Source: Sequoia sempervirens
Lineage: Eukaryota > Streptophyta > Pinopsida > Cupressales > Cupressaceae
Length of the DNA stretch: 64,000 bases
Reading direction: 5' to 3'
Assembly (NCBI GenBank): GCA_007258455.2
Contig: VDFB02018340.1
Coordinates: 22,816-86,815, forward strand
In this document: one piece after another, positions 22,249 through 34,803 of the stretch
Layout of the letters: each line of letters opens with the position of its first letter
Numbering within the stretch: the first letter of the stretch is position 1
Program-made: the position numbers and the translations under genes
Notes under the pieces: model-generated
The model's input: the letters and a program-made list of their open reading frames with translations, nothing else
Told to the model about the DNA's origin: nothing
Databases searched by the model: none

Positions 22249-24090
22249 ATGGAGTCCTATTTGATGGAATTAGGAATGAACATCAAGATAGTAGTAGAGG
22301 GATATGACATTCCTAAAAACCCTCCTAGGGATCAAGTCAAAAAGAGGGCTTGTGAACTCAATGCTAAGGCAAGGATTGCTATTTTATGTGGATTGAATAA
22401 TTCTAAATTTTTGAAAGTGATGCAATGTAAAACAAAAAATGATATATGGGATAAATTAGAGAAAGTCTATGAAGGTGATGAAAAAGTCAAAGAGGTAAAG
22501 CTACAAACTTATAGAGCTTAGTTTGAATGTCTAAAGATGAAAGAAGATGAAAGAAGATGAGAATATTGCTACATTCATACTTTGAGTTGATGAAGTTGTC
22601 AACTCTATCCAAGGTCTTGGTAAGAACTTGGAAGAGAAGATTGTTGTGAAAAAGATACTTAGATCTCTCCCTATAAGGCTTGATTATGAAGTCTCTACTA
22701 TTGAATAAGCTAAGGATTATAATGTTTTAAAGTTGATTTAACTGCATGGAATTCTAACTAGATTTGATATTATATTTGAAAGTGAAGTTTCTATAAGAAA
22801 AGAGGTTGTATTCAGAGTATCTATGAAGCAAGTTGATCAAGATTCTGATGTTGGATTGGATCCAAAAGAAGAAATTTTTTCTAGGAAGCTACAAAGAGGT
22901 CATGGTAAGTACAAAGGAAAGTTACTTTTTAAGTGTTTCAATTGTGAAGAAGTAGGAAATTTTATGGCTAAGTGTCCCCATAAGAAGTCTAACAATTTTG
23001 AGAAAAAGAATGGAAATAAATAATTTCAGAGAAGGTTTAAAGGTTAGAGGAAACATAAAAGTTTCTACACTAATGAGGAAGAAGACTACTCTACTGAAGA
23101 AGAAGATGAAGATGTATTTGAAGATGAAAAAGAAAAGTTTGTATTCATGGATTTTGAGACTAATAAAGGATATGTAAAAATGGATTCTGGTAACAATGAA
23201 GAAGAGGTAGATCTTATGGAAGAATTGATGCGTTGGAAAAGAAATCAAAAGGCTGAAGAACAAAATTGTAGAAGAGGTGAGGGATAACAAAAAGGTATCT
23301 CAAGATTTGTAGAAATAAAAAAGATGATTATTCATTTGAAGACCCAAATTGAAGAAGCAAAAAGGATTGAAGAAGTTCTAATAGAAAAGTTACTATCAAG
23401 AGATAAAGACTACGAGAAGTTGGAAGTAGAAATTGTGACAATGAGAAAAGAGCTTGAGAAAGTGAACCACCAGTTGTAGATGAAGTTTGGATAGAGTACT
23501 AAAACCCTAGATCAAATTTTGGGAAGCTAGAGAGCTCTACATGTCAAAACTAGAATAGGTTTTGATAATCAAAAGAAGAAGATGACATAACATTCGGTGA
23601 AGACTGCTAAAATAAGTTTGGAAGTGATAGGATTTATAATTTCAAATTCTGAAAGAACTATGGAAAATGATGAAATCATGACACTCAAAGATGGATTTAT
23701 TCAAGTACAAAACAAAAGAAGAAGATCCAAAAGATAGGGATACAACATTGGGTTCAATTATCATTTCTCTAGTTATTGTTTCAATTGTAATAGTTTTGGT
23801 CATAAGGTTGTGGACTATAGTAAAGCTCCAATAAGAATAAATAACTTTGTTAAAAACAATGTATTTACACCTCTATATAATTTTAATATCATTTTCTACA
23901 AGTGCAACAACTTTGGACAGATTGCAAGGAATTGTAGAAGCAATTTTGTAAGTCCTCCTCTACTAAAAATTGGAAGAAAAGGATAAAAAATTAGAAGTCA
24001 TGAATTAGATAAAGTATGGAAGAAGGTTCTTGAAGAAAGGAAGTCAAAAAATTCAATGATTGCTCAAACTACACTACATGCTTTGAAGGA
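22249..24090 (+). pseudogene. Copia gag with zinc-knuckle relics, broken
   Basis: Gag begins at or before the ATG at 22249 (MESYLMELGMNIKIVVEGYD), with NDIWDKLEKVYEGDEKVKEV near 22440. A zinc knuckle at 22930-22980 reads CFNCEEVGNFMAKC, with the histidine of CX2CX4HX4C replaced by asparagine. A glutamate-rich and coiled-coil-like stretch follows (23060-23480). Two more knuckle relics follow: CFNCNSFGHKVVDY near 23780 and KCNNFGQIARNC near 23900, each missing one ligand. Stops near 22520, 22707, 23022 and 23478 and frame shifts break it. The product would have coated the RNA and built the particle. Confidence 0.82.
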
Positions 24091-24441
24091 GAAGAACCTA
24101 TGGATGATAGACAATGGTTGCTCAAGCCACATGACTAGAGATAAAAGTAAGTTCATGAATTTCAATAAATTTGAAGTTGTTTTGTGACCCTTGGAAATAA
24201 TTCAATTTCCAATTTTTTTAGTAAGGGTGCCTTAAGTCTTGATGGTGGTAGAACAAAGACACATGTTGTTTTGTATGTTGAAGGTTTAAAGCATGATTTT
24301 TTAAGTGTCAATCAGATGTGTGATAAAGGCTATAAACTATCTTTTAGTGCTAAAGGTTGTGAAATAAGGGAATCAAGCAATAATAAACTAATTATGAAAG
24401 GAAGCAAAATAAATAGTCATATATATCATCTTAGTGATTAG
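24091..24441 (+). pseudogene. Copia protease, broken
   Basis: LWMIDNGCSSHMTRDKSKF near 24098-24155 is the copia protease start; the catalytic D-S/T-G is here D-N-G. Downstream VEGLKHDFLSVNQMCDKGYK is the conserved second half, just before the pre-integrase region. A stop at 24186 splits the two. Confidence 0.8.
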
Positions 24442-24477
24442 AATGGATAGAGTTATCTCATTGTGTATAGAGAAGAA

Positions 24478-25270
24478 AGTGACCTTTGGCATAAATGGTC
24501 TGGACATATGAACTTTGATGATATTATAGAGGTTATCTCAAGAGGAATGGTTAGGGATATTCCAAAGATTAAGAACCCTCAATCAAATAGCTACAAGACA
24601 TGTCATGAAGGGAAGTAGACAAGAAGAAAATATTAGGTGCTAAGGAGTATTCCACATCATTGAAACCATTAGATTTGGTTCATATAGATTTGCGTAAACC
24701 TATGAGGACTAAACGTTTACAAGGTGACTGGTATTTCATGATTTTCATTGATGATTACACTAGGATTACTTGGATTGCAATTTTGAAAGAGAATCCATAA
24801 GCATTTGAGAAGTTTAAGGCATTCAAGGCATTAGTAGAGAATGAAATCAGAAGGAGAATCAAGGTCTTGAGATCTAATAGAGGTGAAGAATTCAATTCTG
24901 AGACTTATGACATTTTTTTGAAGGGAATAGGATCCAAAAGGTATTTTTCAACCCCTAAAACTTCACAACAAAATGGAGTTGCAAAAAGGAAGAATCAGAC
25001 TATACAGGAGATGGAAAGAACTATGTTTTTTCAAGAAAATCTACAAGATATGTACTAGAGAGAAGCTACAAAAACTATTGTGTATATTTCAAAAAGATGC
25101 AAGACTAATACGACAACATATGAGTTGTGGAGAGGAAAATTGACATCAGTCAAATATCTCATAATATTTGGAATCAAGTGCTACATCAAAAGAGATGAAG
25201 AAAATTTGGGTAAGTTTGATTCTAGATATAATGAAGGAATTTTTCTTGGTTATTATTTAAGAAGTAAAGT
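24478..25270 (+). pseudogene. Copia integrase, catalytic residues lost
   Basis: After the pre-integrase block (DLWHKWSGHMNFDDI near 24480) the core reads LDLVHIDLRKPMR near 24670, WYFMIFIDDYTRITW, VLRSNRGEEFNSETYD near 24865 and SQQNGVAKRKNQTIQEM near 24963. In the family the catalytic triad is D, D (in a DNGGEF-like block) and E (in NGVAER). Here the second D is N (RSNRGEEF) and the E is K (NGVAKR), so the enzyme is dead even without the stops at 24798 and 25056. The frame EGIFLGYYLRSK is cut at 25270 by the solo LTR. Confidence 0.88.
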
Positions 25271-27347
25271 TGTAATGATGAAAAAGAGTCCCCCTTTTCA
25301 TTGCTTGTTTTGGGAATAATTAATGATAAATTGGAATTGATATCACTTTGATCTAGTGTTTTGATGAGTTTCACACATCCACATTAGGTCTTGGGGCCTT
25401 CTAAGCTAAATAAACCTAACTCTACCCTAACTTAGTGTTGTAAAGTGCATTTATTCACACCTCAAATTAAATTTAGGATGATTGTAAATTAAGTGGACCT
25501 AATCTAGTGTTTTAATGTGTTTTACACATTTACATGACATTTAGGGCTCTTCTAAGCTAAATAAACCCAATTTTTTCCTTCATTTAGTGTTGTAAAGTGT
25601 ATTTATTTACACTTTCACATTGGATTTCGGGCCCTCTTGCATTTATGACATTAATATCATCATTAAAAATCTCCTAAGACCCTATATTATGCATCCCAAG
25701 GAATATTTCAATCAAAAACCTGAAAATATCAAAATGTAAACTTAATTTGCACACTCCCCGACACTTTAGCAAGCAAAATAGGAAATGTGGGACCCATTAT
25801 CCACTTTCAGTGAATGAGTTCCATCCAAGTGGGACTGATTTTCCCAGGTTGTAAAATGAGTCCCATTTGGCCTATTTCAAGGTTTTGGGTGGGAAAATTG
25901 GTTTAAAGTTCAAATTGCATCTATGTCAGCCTTTGGGATCAAACAAATAGTCATTTGAGTGGATTGCCTATATAAACAAGCTTTGAAATCCTTATTTCAC
26001 CTAAGCAACATAAGCCTACATGATATCAATTCAAGAAAGCAAGAGTTAAGCATTCCAAGACTTCAAAAGATCATCTAGAGAGCATTCAAGAACAATTTTA
26101 AGGAATTCAATGTCATAATTCTTCATGATGATGAATCATGGAGTATGATCCAAAACATTGATGCTAAAAAAAACACAGTTTAAATCCAAAAATATCAACA
26201 ACATAATTGTAAGACATTCAAGGGTAGAATTCTTCATCAATTGTTGTAGCAATTCAAGATCCATCATCATGTCAAGCATATCAAGCATCAAAAATGTTAT
26301 TGATCTAGTGTTGTGATGTAGTATTAAAGATCCAAGATCAAACATTGTTCTACATGTATTGTTAAGATAAGGATCTACATCTTTCATGACCATTTAATGT
26401 TGAATTGTAGATTTAAAAAGCATCATTTACAAGGCATCATTAAAAGTATTATTGTTCATGTTTCATTTCCTATGTTTCATGTTTAATGTCCTTGTTTCAT
26501 TGTTTATCATTTGGTTTAATTACCTAAAAGGGGTTTGACCAATGCAAACCCCCATTCACTAACAATAAACAAGTTTTTCTCCTCTTTACATGTGTGATTA
26601 CAGATCTAGGTGCTTTGAAGACTTGAAGATCATGGAAGATTAGGTTACAAGCTTGGATAAATTTGTTGTAGTTTTCTCCCCATTTTAAAGGTTGTATTTT
26701 TCAATAAAAAGTCACCTACAGGCCCAAAATTGGTAGTTTCAGATCCGAAAATCAAGAGGAACAAGAAGAGCAAACATTGAAGACTAGATTCAAAATTTGA
26801 AATTCTAGAAAAACCTAATTGGAATAATTCACATAGATTGGTGAATGAGTCCTAGTTTAGGTCAATTTTGAGATTTTTACATATTCTGATACCCATTTGC
26901 CAAAAACCTATTCCTGCACAGAAACCCAAATCTGGGACCGATTCGCCCAAATTGGTCAATGAGTCCCAGTAGGCCTAAATTTTAGGATTTGCAATATTTG
27001 TAGTATCCATCCATGTCTCTACAAGCTTCCAAGTGTACACTTTTGATTTTATAGCTTTCTATTATGATTTATATGCATTTCTAGATCATTCATTTAAGTT
27101 CCTCTCATCATTTAGTTCAATCATTAAATCTTGTATTTCATTATCTTTTCAAGGCCCTAGCTTGGTGGTGAACCCCGTATTAATCATTGAACAACCTCTA
27201 GGACAACCCTATTGCAAGATCTCTTTCCGCTACCTTCATTCAAATTGAGATCTCTAGGGTTACCCTTGAATGAAATTGGAGAAGTGGGTGTGCTCTATGT
27301 CCTAAAACCATATGATAGCACCATCTAACCACATTTTCTTCATTTCA
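25271..27347. mobile_element. Solo LTR, 2077 bases, inserted in copia pol
   Basis: Left edge TGTAATGATG, right edge CTTCATTTCA, flanked by AAAGT (25266-25270) and AAAGC (27348-27352), a 5-base target duplication with one change. Removing it and one copy of the duplication restores the copia reading across YLRSK and AYRCYNK. No coding domain lies inside. Within it, two units of about 160 bases (near 25340 and 25505) share CTAGTGTTTT, TCTAAGCTAAATAAAC and TTAGTGTTGTAAAGTG. The last 1.15 kb matches 30258-31404. Large LTRs of this kind are usual in plant gypsy elements; the family is inferred. Confidence 0.85.
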
Positions 27348-28310
27348 AAAGCTTATAGATGTTATAACAAAATATTGAAGAGGATAGTAGAAAGTGAAAA
27401 TGTGAGAGTTGATAAAAATATTCAATGTACTGGTATTCCATAAGTGAAATATGATGAAGAACCAATTCATAGTAGTATTGAAGATTTAGAAGAGGTTGTT
27501 ACAAAAACTCTAGCAAAGCATGTTCAAAAAAATCACTATGTAAACTAGATTATAGGAGACAAAGACAGTGGGTTTCAAACCCAAAAGAGACTTGAGAGAA
27601 CAAGTGAGCAAGTAAACTTTACAATACTATCAAAGAAAGAGCCTAAGTCATATAAATAAGCAAGAAAAGAGAAAGGATGGATAAAAGCTATGGAGGAAGA
27701 ACTAAATCAGATCATGAAGAATGAAACCTGGAAACTTGTCCAAATACCTAAAGGAAAGAATATGATTGGAATCAAGTGGGTTTTCAGAAACAAGCTAAAT
27801 GAAGAAGGTGAAGTGATCTAGAACAAGGAAATACTTGTGTGGAATGGGTATGATCAGGTTGAAGGCATCGATTTTGAAGAGATATTTTCTTTGATAGCAA
27901 GACTAGAGGCAATCAGAATGTTTTTAGCATTTTCAACTTTCAAGAACTTCAATATATACCAGATGGATGTGAAGTCATCATTTTTGAATGGAGAACTAGA
28001 AGAAGAGGTCTACATTGAACAACCTAAAGGATTTCAATGTTCTAACAATTTAGATTATTTTTGTAGATTAAAGAAGGCTTTAAATGGACTGAAACAAGCT
28101 CCCAAAGCTTGGCATTCAAGGTTGGACAAATACTTGTAGTAGAAATGATTTAGGAGAGGAAGTGCAGATAGTAATCTATACATAAAAATATAAGGAGATC
28201 AACTATTGATTGTTGTGGTCTATGTATATGACATCATATTTGGTGGTAATAATGATGACATGTGCAAGGAATTTTAGAAGGAAGTTCAAAATTAATTTGA
28301 AATGTTTATG
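27348..28310 (+). pseudogene. Copia reverse transcriptase, truncated
   Basis: Reading resumes with AYRCYNKILKRIVESENVRV, then AMEEELNQIMKNETWKLV near 27690, NMIGIKWVFRNKLNEEGEV near 27762, [20 protein letters not shown] near 27957, [17 protein letters not shown] near 28085, and VVYVYDIIFGGNN near 28220 where the catalytic YVDD is now YVYD. Stops lie near 27441, 27548, 27656, 27820 and 28136. After 28310 the sequence turns into the pyrimidine tract, so RNase H and the 3' LTR are gone. Confidence 0.87.
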
Positions 28311-28311
28311 C

Positions 28312-29530
28312 TAAGAGAATTATCCTCTATCTCTCCCACCCTACCTCTCTACCTACCTCTACCTTCCCTCTCTACCGAAATCTCTATCTCGAGCCTCATC
28401 CTTTATCTCTACCTACATATCCCTTTATCCCTCCCAACTTACCTCTCTCTCTACCTACCTATCCCTCCCTCCTTCCCTCTCTCTCCCTCTTTCTATTCTA
28501 GATCTACCCTCCCTCTCTCTAACTACCTCTCCCTCTCCCTCCATCCCTCTTTACTTGTCTCTATCCCCCATCTTCCTCCATCCCTCCCACCCTAACTCTC
28601 TCTACCTACCCCTCTCTCCTCCCTCCCTCACTCCATCCTTCCCTCACTACTCTCTATCCTACCTCTCCCTCTCTTTCTCTACCTACCCCTCTCTCTCTCT
28701 CCCTTCCAATATTTCTTTCTGTATTGAATTCTAACTCCAACCCTCTCTTCTCTCTACTTCTCTTTATCTCCTATCTCTATCTCTCTCTCTACCCACATCT
28801 CACTCCATCCCTCCCTTTAGATATATCTCTATATATCTCTTCTCTCTCTCTCTCTCATTCTCTCTCTCTCCCCTCTACCTATCTCTCACCTTCCCTCTCT
28901 ACTTATTTGTATGTCATCTCAACCTTTCCTTCTCTACCTACCTCTCCCTCTATCTCTCCCACCCTACCTCTCTCTCTTATTACCTACATATCCCTCCCTA
29001 TTTCCCTCTTTCCCTCTTTACCTCCTTCCCTCTCTCTCTCCCCCTTCCCTCTCTACTCTATCTCCCCTCATTTTCTCTCTACCTACCTATTACTCTATCC
29101 ATACTACCTTAACTCTCCCTCTACCCCCTTCCCTCTCTACTTCTCTCTATCTCCCTTACCCTCTCTATACCTATCTCTCACTCCACCTATCCCACCTTAC
29201 CTCTCTCTCCCATTCCTCTCTCTACCTACCTCTCCCTCTATACCTCCCACATTATCTCTCTCTTTTCCTCTAATTCTATTTATCTCCCATCTTCATCTTC
29301 CTCTCTACCTACCTATCTCTCTCTATATCCCTTACATCCTACCTCTCTATATCTACTAAGATCCCTCCCTCCCTCCTTCTGTACTTCTCTTTATCTCCCA
29401 TCTCCATCTTCCTCAACCTACCTCTTACTCCACCCCTCCCTCATTCCCCCTCACTCCCTTCATATATCTCTCTACTATGTCTCCTCTCTACCTCTCTCTC
29501 ACCTTCCCTCTCTACTTCTCTCTATGTCTC
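28312..29530. repeat. Pyrimidine-rich (CT/CCT/TAC) low-complexity tract 1
   Basis: About 1.2 kb of degenerate CTCTCTCC, CTACCTACCT and CCTCCCTCC units on the plus strand with few purines. Open frames in it (for example 28724-29359) code only for serine, leucine, proline and tyrosine and are compositional artefacts. It abuts the broken copia reverse transcriptase on the left and an LTR-like start (TGTAACATACCCC) on the right. Confidence 0.9.
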
Positions 29531-30250
29531 TTGTAACATACCCCAAATTTATGCCTAGAATTTTCCTAATCTCTTAACTTAGAAAAGTAAATAACACAAA
29601 TTATCAAGATCATGATCATAAAAAAATTCCTTTCCATTATTATAAATTCATTTTACACATATCCTTACATGAATATAGTAATCATTACAAAGTATCCAAT
29701 GAATGAAATATAAATTTTACATACAATTTATAAAATGATTCAACATCATAAACATATAAAAATATCATATCTTTCAATAGTACAATGGTTCAATGTGTGA
29801 GGTGTCCACCTATGGATCTTCACTTCCTTTGTTCCAAAAGACTCAATAGCCAACTGAATGAGGGAGAGCATCACCCAAGTGATATTCGACCAACAACGAA
29901 CTTAATTTGATCCCTCCCACATCTACCTAACTAGTAAGATTGCACTACCCTTCAACGAAGAGATTGGTATGTAAATCATAATAATGCACATCTAAGTATC
30001 TGGTATTGTGTGTCTTATAAATCTAGTATGGCCATACACTAGATTCCTTCCAACTAGCATGACTCTATTGAAAAGAATGTAATCCTAGACCACAGTGAAC
30101 CAACAAGTGTAAGTAGAGGCACTTAAACTTACTTTGGCCAAAGATTCTATATATATAATAATTCCAATTTGTATGAGCAAAATCATATGCTCACCCACCC
30201 TTACTCGACTTGGAAACTACATTAACCATTGACCCTCTTGGTATACAATC
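29531..30250 (+). repeat. LTR-like fragment
   Basis: It begins TGTAACATACCCCAAATTT, a start of the TGTAACACCCC type common in plant gypsy LTRs, directly after the pyrimidine tract. I see no gene. A possible end is GGTATACA near 30247, but there is no second copy to confirm it. Confidence 0.4.
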
Positions 30251-30257
30251 ATATACA

Positions 30258-31404
30258 ATCAATTTTAAGGAATTCAAGGGAAAAAATATTTATCAATTGT
30301 TGCATAAATTCAAGATCCATCATCATGTCAAGCATACCAAGCATCAAACATGTTATTGAGCTAGTGTTGTGATGTAACATTGAAGATCCAAGATCAAACA
30401 TCGTTCTACATGTATTGTCAAGATCAAGATCTACATCGTTCATGACCATTTCGTGTAGAGTTATAGATTTAAAAATCATCATTTACAAGGAATCATTCAA
30501 GGTATTATTGTTTATGTTTCATGTCCTATGTTTCATGTTTCATTGTTTCATCATTTGGTCTAATTACCTAAAAGAGGTTTGACCAAGGCAAACCCCAAGG
30601 CAAACCCCCATTCACTAACAATAAATAAGTTTTTCTCCTCTTTACATGTGTGATTGAAGATCTAGGTTATTTGAAGACTTGAAGATCATGGAAGATTAGG
30701 TTACAAGCTTGGAGAAAGTTGTTGGAGTTGTCTTCCCATTTCCAAGTTTGTATTCTTCACTAAAAAGTCACCTATAGGCTCAAAATTAGTAGTTTTAGAT
30801 CCAAAAATCAAGAGGAACAGGAAGAGTAGACATTGAAGACTAGATTTAGACTTTGAAATTATAGAAAACCCTAATTGGACTCATTCACCTAGATTGGAGA
30901 ATGAGTGCCAGTTTAGGTCAATTTTTAGATTTTTGTAGATTTGGATACCTATTTACCAAAAACTTGTTCCTACACAAAAACCTAGATTTGGGATTGGTTC
31001 ACCCAGATTAGCGAATGAGTCCTAGTAGGCCTAAATTTAGGATTTGTAAAATTTCCACTCTCCATCCAAGTCTCTACAAGTTTCTAGGTGCATACTTTTG
31101 ATTTTACAACTTTATGTTATGATTTATATGCATTTCTAGATCATTCATTTAAGTTCCTTGCATCATTTAGTTCAATCATTAGATCTTGCATTTCATAATA
31201 TTTTCCAAGGGCCCAGCTTGGTGGTGAACCCCTTATTAATCATTGAACATCCTCTAGGACAACCCTATTGTAAGATCTCTCTTTTCCCTACCTTCGTTGG
31301 ATTGAGATCTCTAGGGTTACCCTTGACTGAAATTGGAGAAGTGGGTGTGCTCTATGTCCTAAAACTATATGCTAGCACCATATAACCACATTTTATTCAT
31401 TTCA
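30258..31404. repeat. Partial second copy of the 2.08-kb LTR
   Basis: It matches 26090-27347 in the same orientation: TCAAGATCCATCATCATGTC, CACTAACAATAAA, GGTGAACCCC, CCTCTAGGACAACCCTATTG, GAAATTGGAGAAGTGGGTGT, ending ATTCATTTCA. A gap of about 110 bases near the start and many substitutions separate the copies. The first 0.9 kb of the LTR is missing here. Sequence to the right (31405 on) should be internal to that retroelement. Confidence 0.78.
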
Positions 31405-31838
31405 TTTTGGTGAACCTACATTTAGAACACTTCATTTTTTTATTTGGATTCCATCATCATCCTAGATCTAGCTTGCATTGAATTTGCATTAGTTAATTGG
31501 CATTCTGGGGATTTCAAATTTTGCATTAGTGAAAATTTATATAGCTTGCATTTTTGCATCCTAAATCATTGTAAATCATACAAAATATGCATTTTCACTT
31601 AGTATATAGATCATACAACATAAAAATCATAAAAAGCAATTGAAAACTTATGAAAATTTTGAAAAAAATCCCTACTAGGACTCATTCACTACCTTGGGTG
31701 AATCAGTCCTAGTGCACATCTAAGACTGCCTTTTACAACACTAAAAACCTTGTTTCTACACTTCTATTTGCTGCCATTAACTATATGTTTCAGTGGGTTG
31801 AATTTCTGTTACATGCATTTCACTAAATATAGCTTAAA
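31405..31838. other. Internal region of a gypsy-like element, left piece
   Basis: This AT-rich stretch follows the LTR end and is interrupted at 31843 by a nested LTR element; it resumes at 35996. No clear primer-binding site or coding region is visible in it. Confidence 0.4.
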
Positions 31839-31843
31839 TTGGT

Positions 31844-33034
31844 TGATGAAGGAGCGACTCTCGGTCTACCCCTTTCCAACTCAACTCATAGTGAACAGAT
31901 AGGTTTGCATAAAAAAATGAAAAAAGTAAAACAAAATGTTCTTTTATTATCGAAATGAAATTACATCAACACATGCCATCAAATGGGATTTTATAACATC
32001 ATCTGCAAATTTGAAACTAATTTTTCTTAGACTCTCACTAGTCTAACCTCTCCTCTTACTATGAGCTACTCTGCCACCACTTTTGCTACTTGTAGGCTGC
32101 TCATCACTATCGTTCATCACCTATTTAAAAATTTGTTCATCCTTTAGGCCAGCCTTGACCTTCTCTCTCTATGTCATAGTATCACCATGTAGTTACCTCG
32201 CTATTAGGAGCTTCACCAAGTCATCCAATCAACACTAGGCCATTACATCATTCTTAGTAGCTTCATAAAATCATCCAATGGGAATGAATTTCACAATGAC
32301 AATGTCAAATTCATTTGTTCTCGATCTTCCAAGTGTCATCCTATCATTTTCCATCCACTTCCATTGACCAATCATACCGGTCACACTACCACCATCACCC
32401 TATTGGTGAAATGTCCAATCACCTCCCACCGATATGAAGGAGTCTCACCGAAGTCATGTCACACATTGTTGAACACTTTGGGAACCCATCATTCTATTGG
32501 GGAGACTCAAGAAAGAGTTCCACTGATGATGCTCACTCCCACTAATCCTTTAGCTCATCCATGTCACTATTCATAATTCACAACAAGGATGAAAATTATT
32601 GATCATCCTATCTCTATTTTCCATGTGTCAATACTCATCATCGAATTCCATCTATCAGTCACCTTCATGTCGGTCCCACCATGTTCATCCAACCTTCCAT
32701 CACTCTATTGTTGGGACCTAAATGCATCTCCCACCAATACATGTATGTCTCACAGATCATCATTCATCAGCTCATCATTGGAACTCCTCCCAAAGTCAAG
32801 ACGATACTGCCCAATCACGTCGATGAACATGTTACTTCTGCCACCATCAGGCCATCATTGGAGAAAAATAAAATGTACTGCTGATGAGAACACCATACAC
32901 CGATGTAACTCCAATCTATTAACACCATCATTCCATCACTGGAATGAGTAGATACCTCCTGTCGATAGGCTAACGTTTCACCAACGAAGGAACAACGCCG
33001 ATCAAAGGATTTGGAGCACAATGCTCCTGTATCA
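31844..33034 (-). repeat. 3' LTR of the pol-less element
   Basis: It aligns by eye with 34804-35990 over nearly its whole length, for example CTACCCCTTTCCAACTCAAC, AGTAAAACAAAATGTTC and CACATGCCATCAAATGGG. On the minus strand it starts TGATACAGG just after AGGGAGTC, a weak purine run. Confidence 0.88.
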
Positions 33035-34788
33035 GACTCCCTAGGTGAGTAAAAAAAACTCATGTGATCCTAGACATGGATTCCATCATGCCATCCTTTA
33101 GTTTTGATTTCTTTTTCCTCGCCTTCCAGTTGTTCAATCTCCTCGACTCTGCTCTATCAAACTTGCACTGTTGCATTTGTTGACTTCTCTTTTTTTGTAT
33201 ATACCTTCTCCTTTGGATCCTTTCATAAACTTTAGATCCCCACCATTATTCCTCATAGTCTTCCTCCTTGGTGGGAATTGACCCACTGTAATCCATCCTC
33301 CTCTGAGAACATTCCTTCTATTGTTTATCCTTCTCTGTCTTATCCTTTTTCACAAGGATTCCTATGAACCTTATTGCCACTAGGCATTCATCACCATCAT
33401 CCCCATTCATCAACATGTCCTCCTAGGAACATTTTATCTCTACTCTTTCTACTTCTTCAACCATATCTACAACACATTCTACATTCATCAATATGAACTC
33501 CATTTCTCTCCACTTTTTAGTGGTTGCTACCACCTCTACATCTTCAACCTTCATGTCTACTAATAAACATCCTTCAATTTTAGGTTCTGGTTCTTCAATA
33601 TACACATCCTCTTCCTCAGTGTCATATGTATGACGCTTTGCTACATCCTCACCTTCACCAATTTTCTCATCTAACTTAGGATTCTTCAAATCCATCACCA
33701 CATCTTTGTGTCCTACAACATCACAATCTTCTATTACAACACACTTCACCATCCATACTTTATCTCTCACATTGTTGGACTGTCATCCCTTCTTTATTGC
33801 TCTCTTCAAAAACTCTGTTTCTTGTCTCAAATCATATTTATGCCAAGGTACCTTGTCATGTACCCCTTCTACCAATTTCCTTTGCCAGAATGGTACTATG
33901 TACCCACGGTCCACTAATTTACCCTTATCCTTTCTATCTTGTAGGTTTTTATTCCTACTTTGACTTGCATAATCAAAATAAAATGTTGTACTTATATTCA
34001 CCTTGCCTTTTTCTTGTTGGCTTGTCACCTTCTTCCCTTTGTAGGCTTTCTCCTTTTCTCTGATAATCCACTTTTCATCTTTAGGCACCTTTCAATGTAC
34101 CTTTGTTGCATCCTCTTTCCTTCCCATAGTCAAAACATCATTAGAAGGATAAGATTTATCTTCAGCTCTTGTCTTCTTATGTTTCCATCCTCTAATCTCG
34201 TTTGCCAATTCATTCAATTGCTGCTTCAACTCTATCAACTCTCTTTCCCATGATCTCTTTATGAATTCCTCTATTCTAGGAATCCTTGGAACCCATCTAA
34301 TGGAAAAATTCTTCTTTCCATTTCTCTTTTCCATTTTCGAATCCTCTAAAAGCTTTAATCAACACAAATATTCAACTCTCAGGTCACATAAATGTGAAAT
34401 ACCTCTAGCTTGGTGATCTATTTACAAATATTCAACACCTTTAGATGTTACCCACACTCTCTCAATGCTCTAATAAACCTTCAAACCCTCAGGTTTGCAT
34501 ATGTGAACTGCCTCACATTTGGTGATTTGTTCACAACTTCAAGAAATATCTCACTCGCACAAGCATCCTCTACCCACTCTTTTTTAGTGGAGGAACTCTA
34601 CACCTTCTACCCAACTTTATCTCTGCTAGAGGATAACAGTTACAAACCCTCTTTCATGTATGGAACAAACATTCTCTCCACAACTCTTCTCAACTCATCA
34701 CCCATAGGTATTCTGGCTTCAACCCATACTCACAAGTCTTCCTACAACTACCTCATGTTCAACGCTCTATTACAAACTCAAGACAACA
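33035..34788 (-). pseudogene. Charged protein remnants of the pol-less LTR element
   Basis: I do not recognise this protein. On the minus strand, pieces from 34334 leftward read as a lysine/glutamate-rich chain: RELIELKQQLNELANEIRGW (34092-34334, coiled-coil-like), then GYIVPFWQRKLVEGVHDKV and PWHKYDLRQETEFLKRAI (33783-34088), then an acidic part with TEEEDVYIEEPEPKIEG (33423-33770). Stops and frame shifts separate them. Strand and place after the primer-binding site suggest the gag position. No zinc knuckle, protease motif or reverse transcriptase box is seen. The plus-strand open frames here are its antisense shadow. Confidence 0.5.
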
Positions 34789-34801
34789 AGCTCTGATACC
34801 A
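34789..34801 (-). promoter_or_regulatory. Primer-binding site of the pol-less LTR element
   Basis: The minus strand reads TGGTATCAGAGCT two bases after the LTR end, matching the initiator-methionine tRNA primer-binding site. Confidence 0.87.
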
Positions 34802-34803
34802 AT

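Larger units (their letters stand above)
21474..28310 (+). mobile_element. Third Ty1/copia element, truncated and interrupted
   Basis: From left to right: probable 5' LTR, primer-binding site, gag with zinc knuckles, protease, integrase, then reverse transcriptase. A 2.08-kb solo LTR (25271-27347) splits it after the integrase. The 3' end (rest of reverse transcriptase, RNase H, 3' LTR) is replaced by a pyrimidine-rich tract from about 28312. The wording of gag and polymerase differs from the other two copia elements and is closer to the branch with a long gag, coiled-coil insert and EEEVYIEQP motif. Confidence 0.85.

Noticed and set aside
22922..23290. Minus-strand 122-codon hydrophobic frame that looks like membrane segments
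   Set aside because: It is the reverse of the Glu/Lys-rich gag region, which gives Phe/Leu/Ile runs by base composition.
28302..29359. Long plus-strand open frames in the first pyrimidine tract
   Set aside because: Compositional artefact of CT/CCT/TAC repeats.
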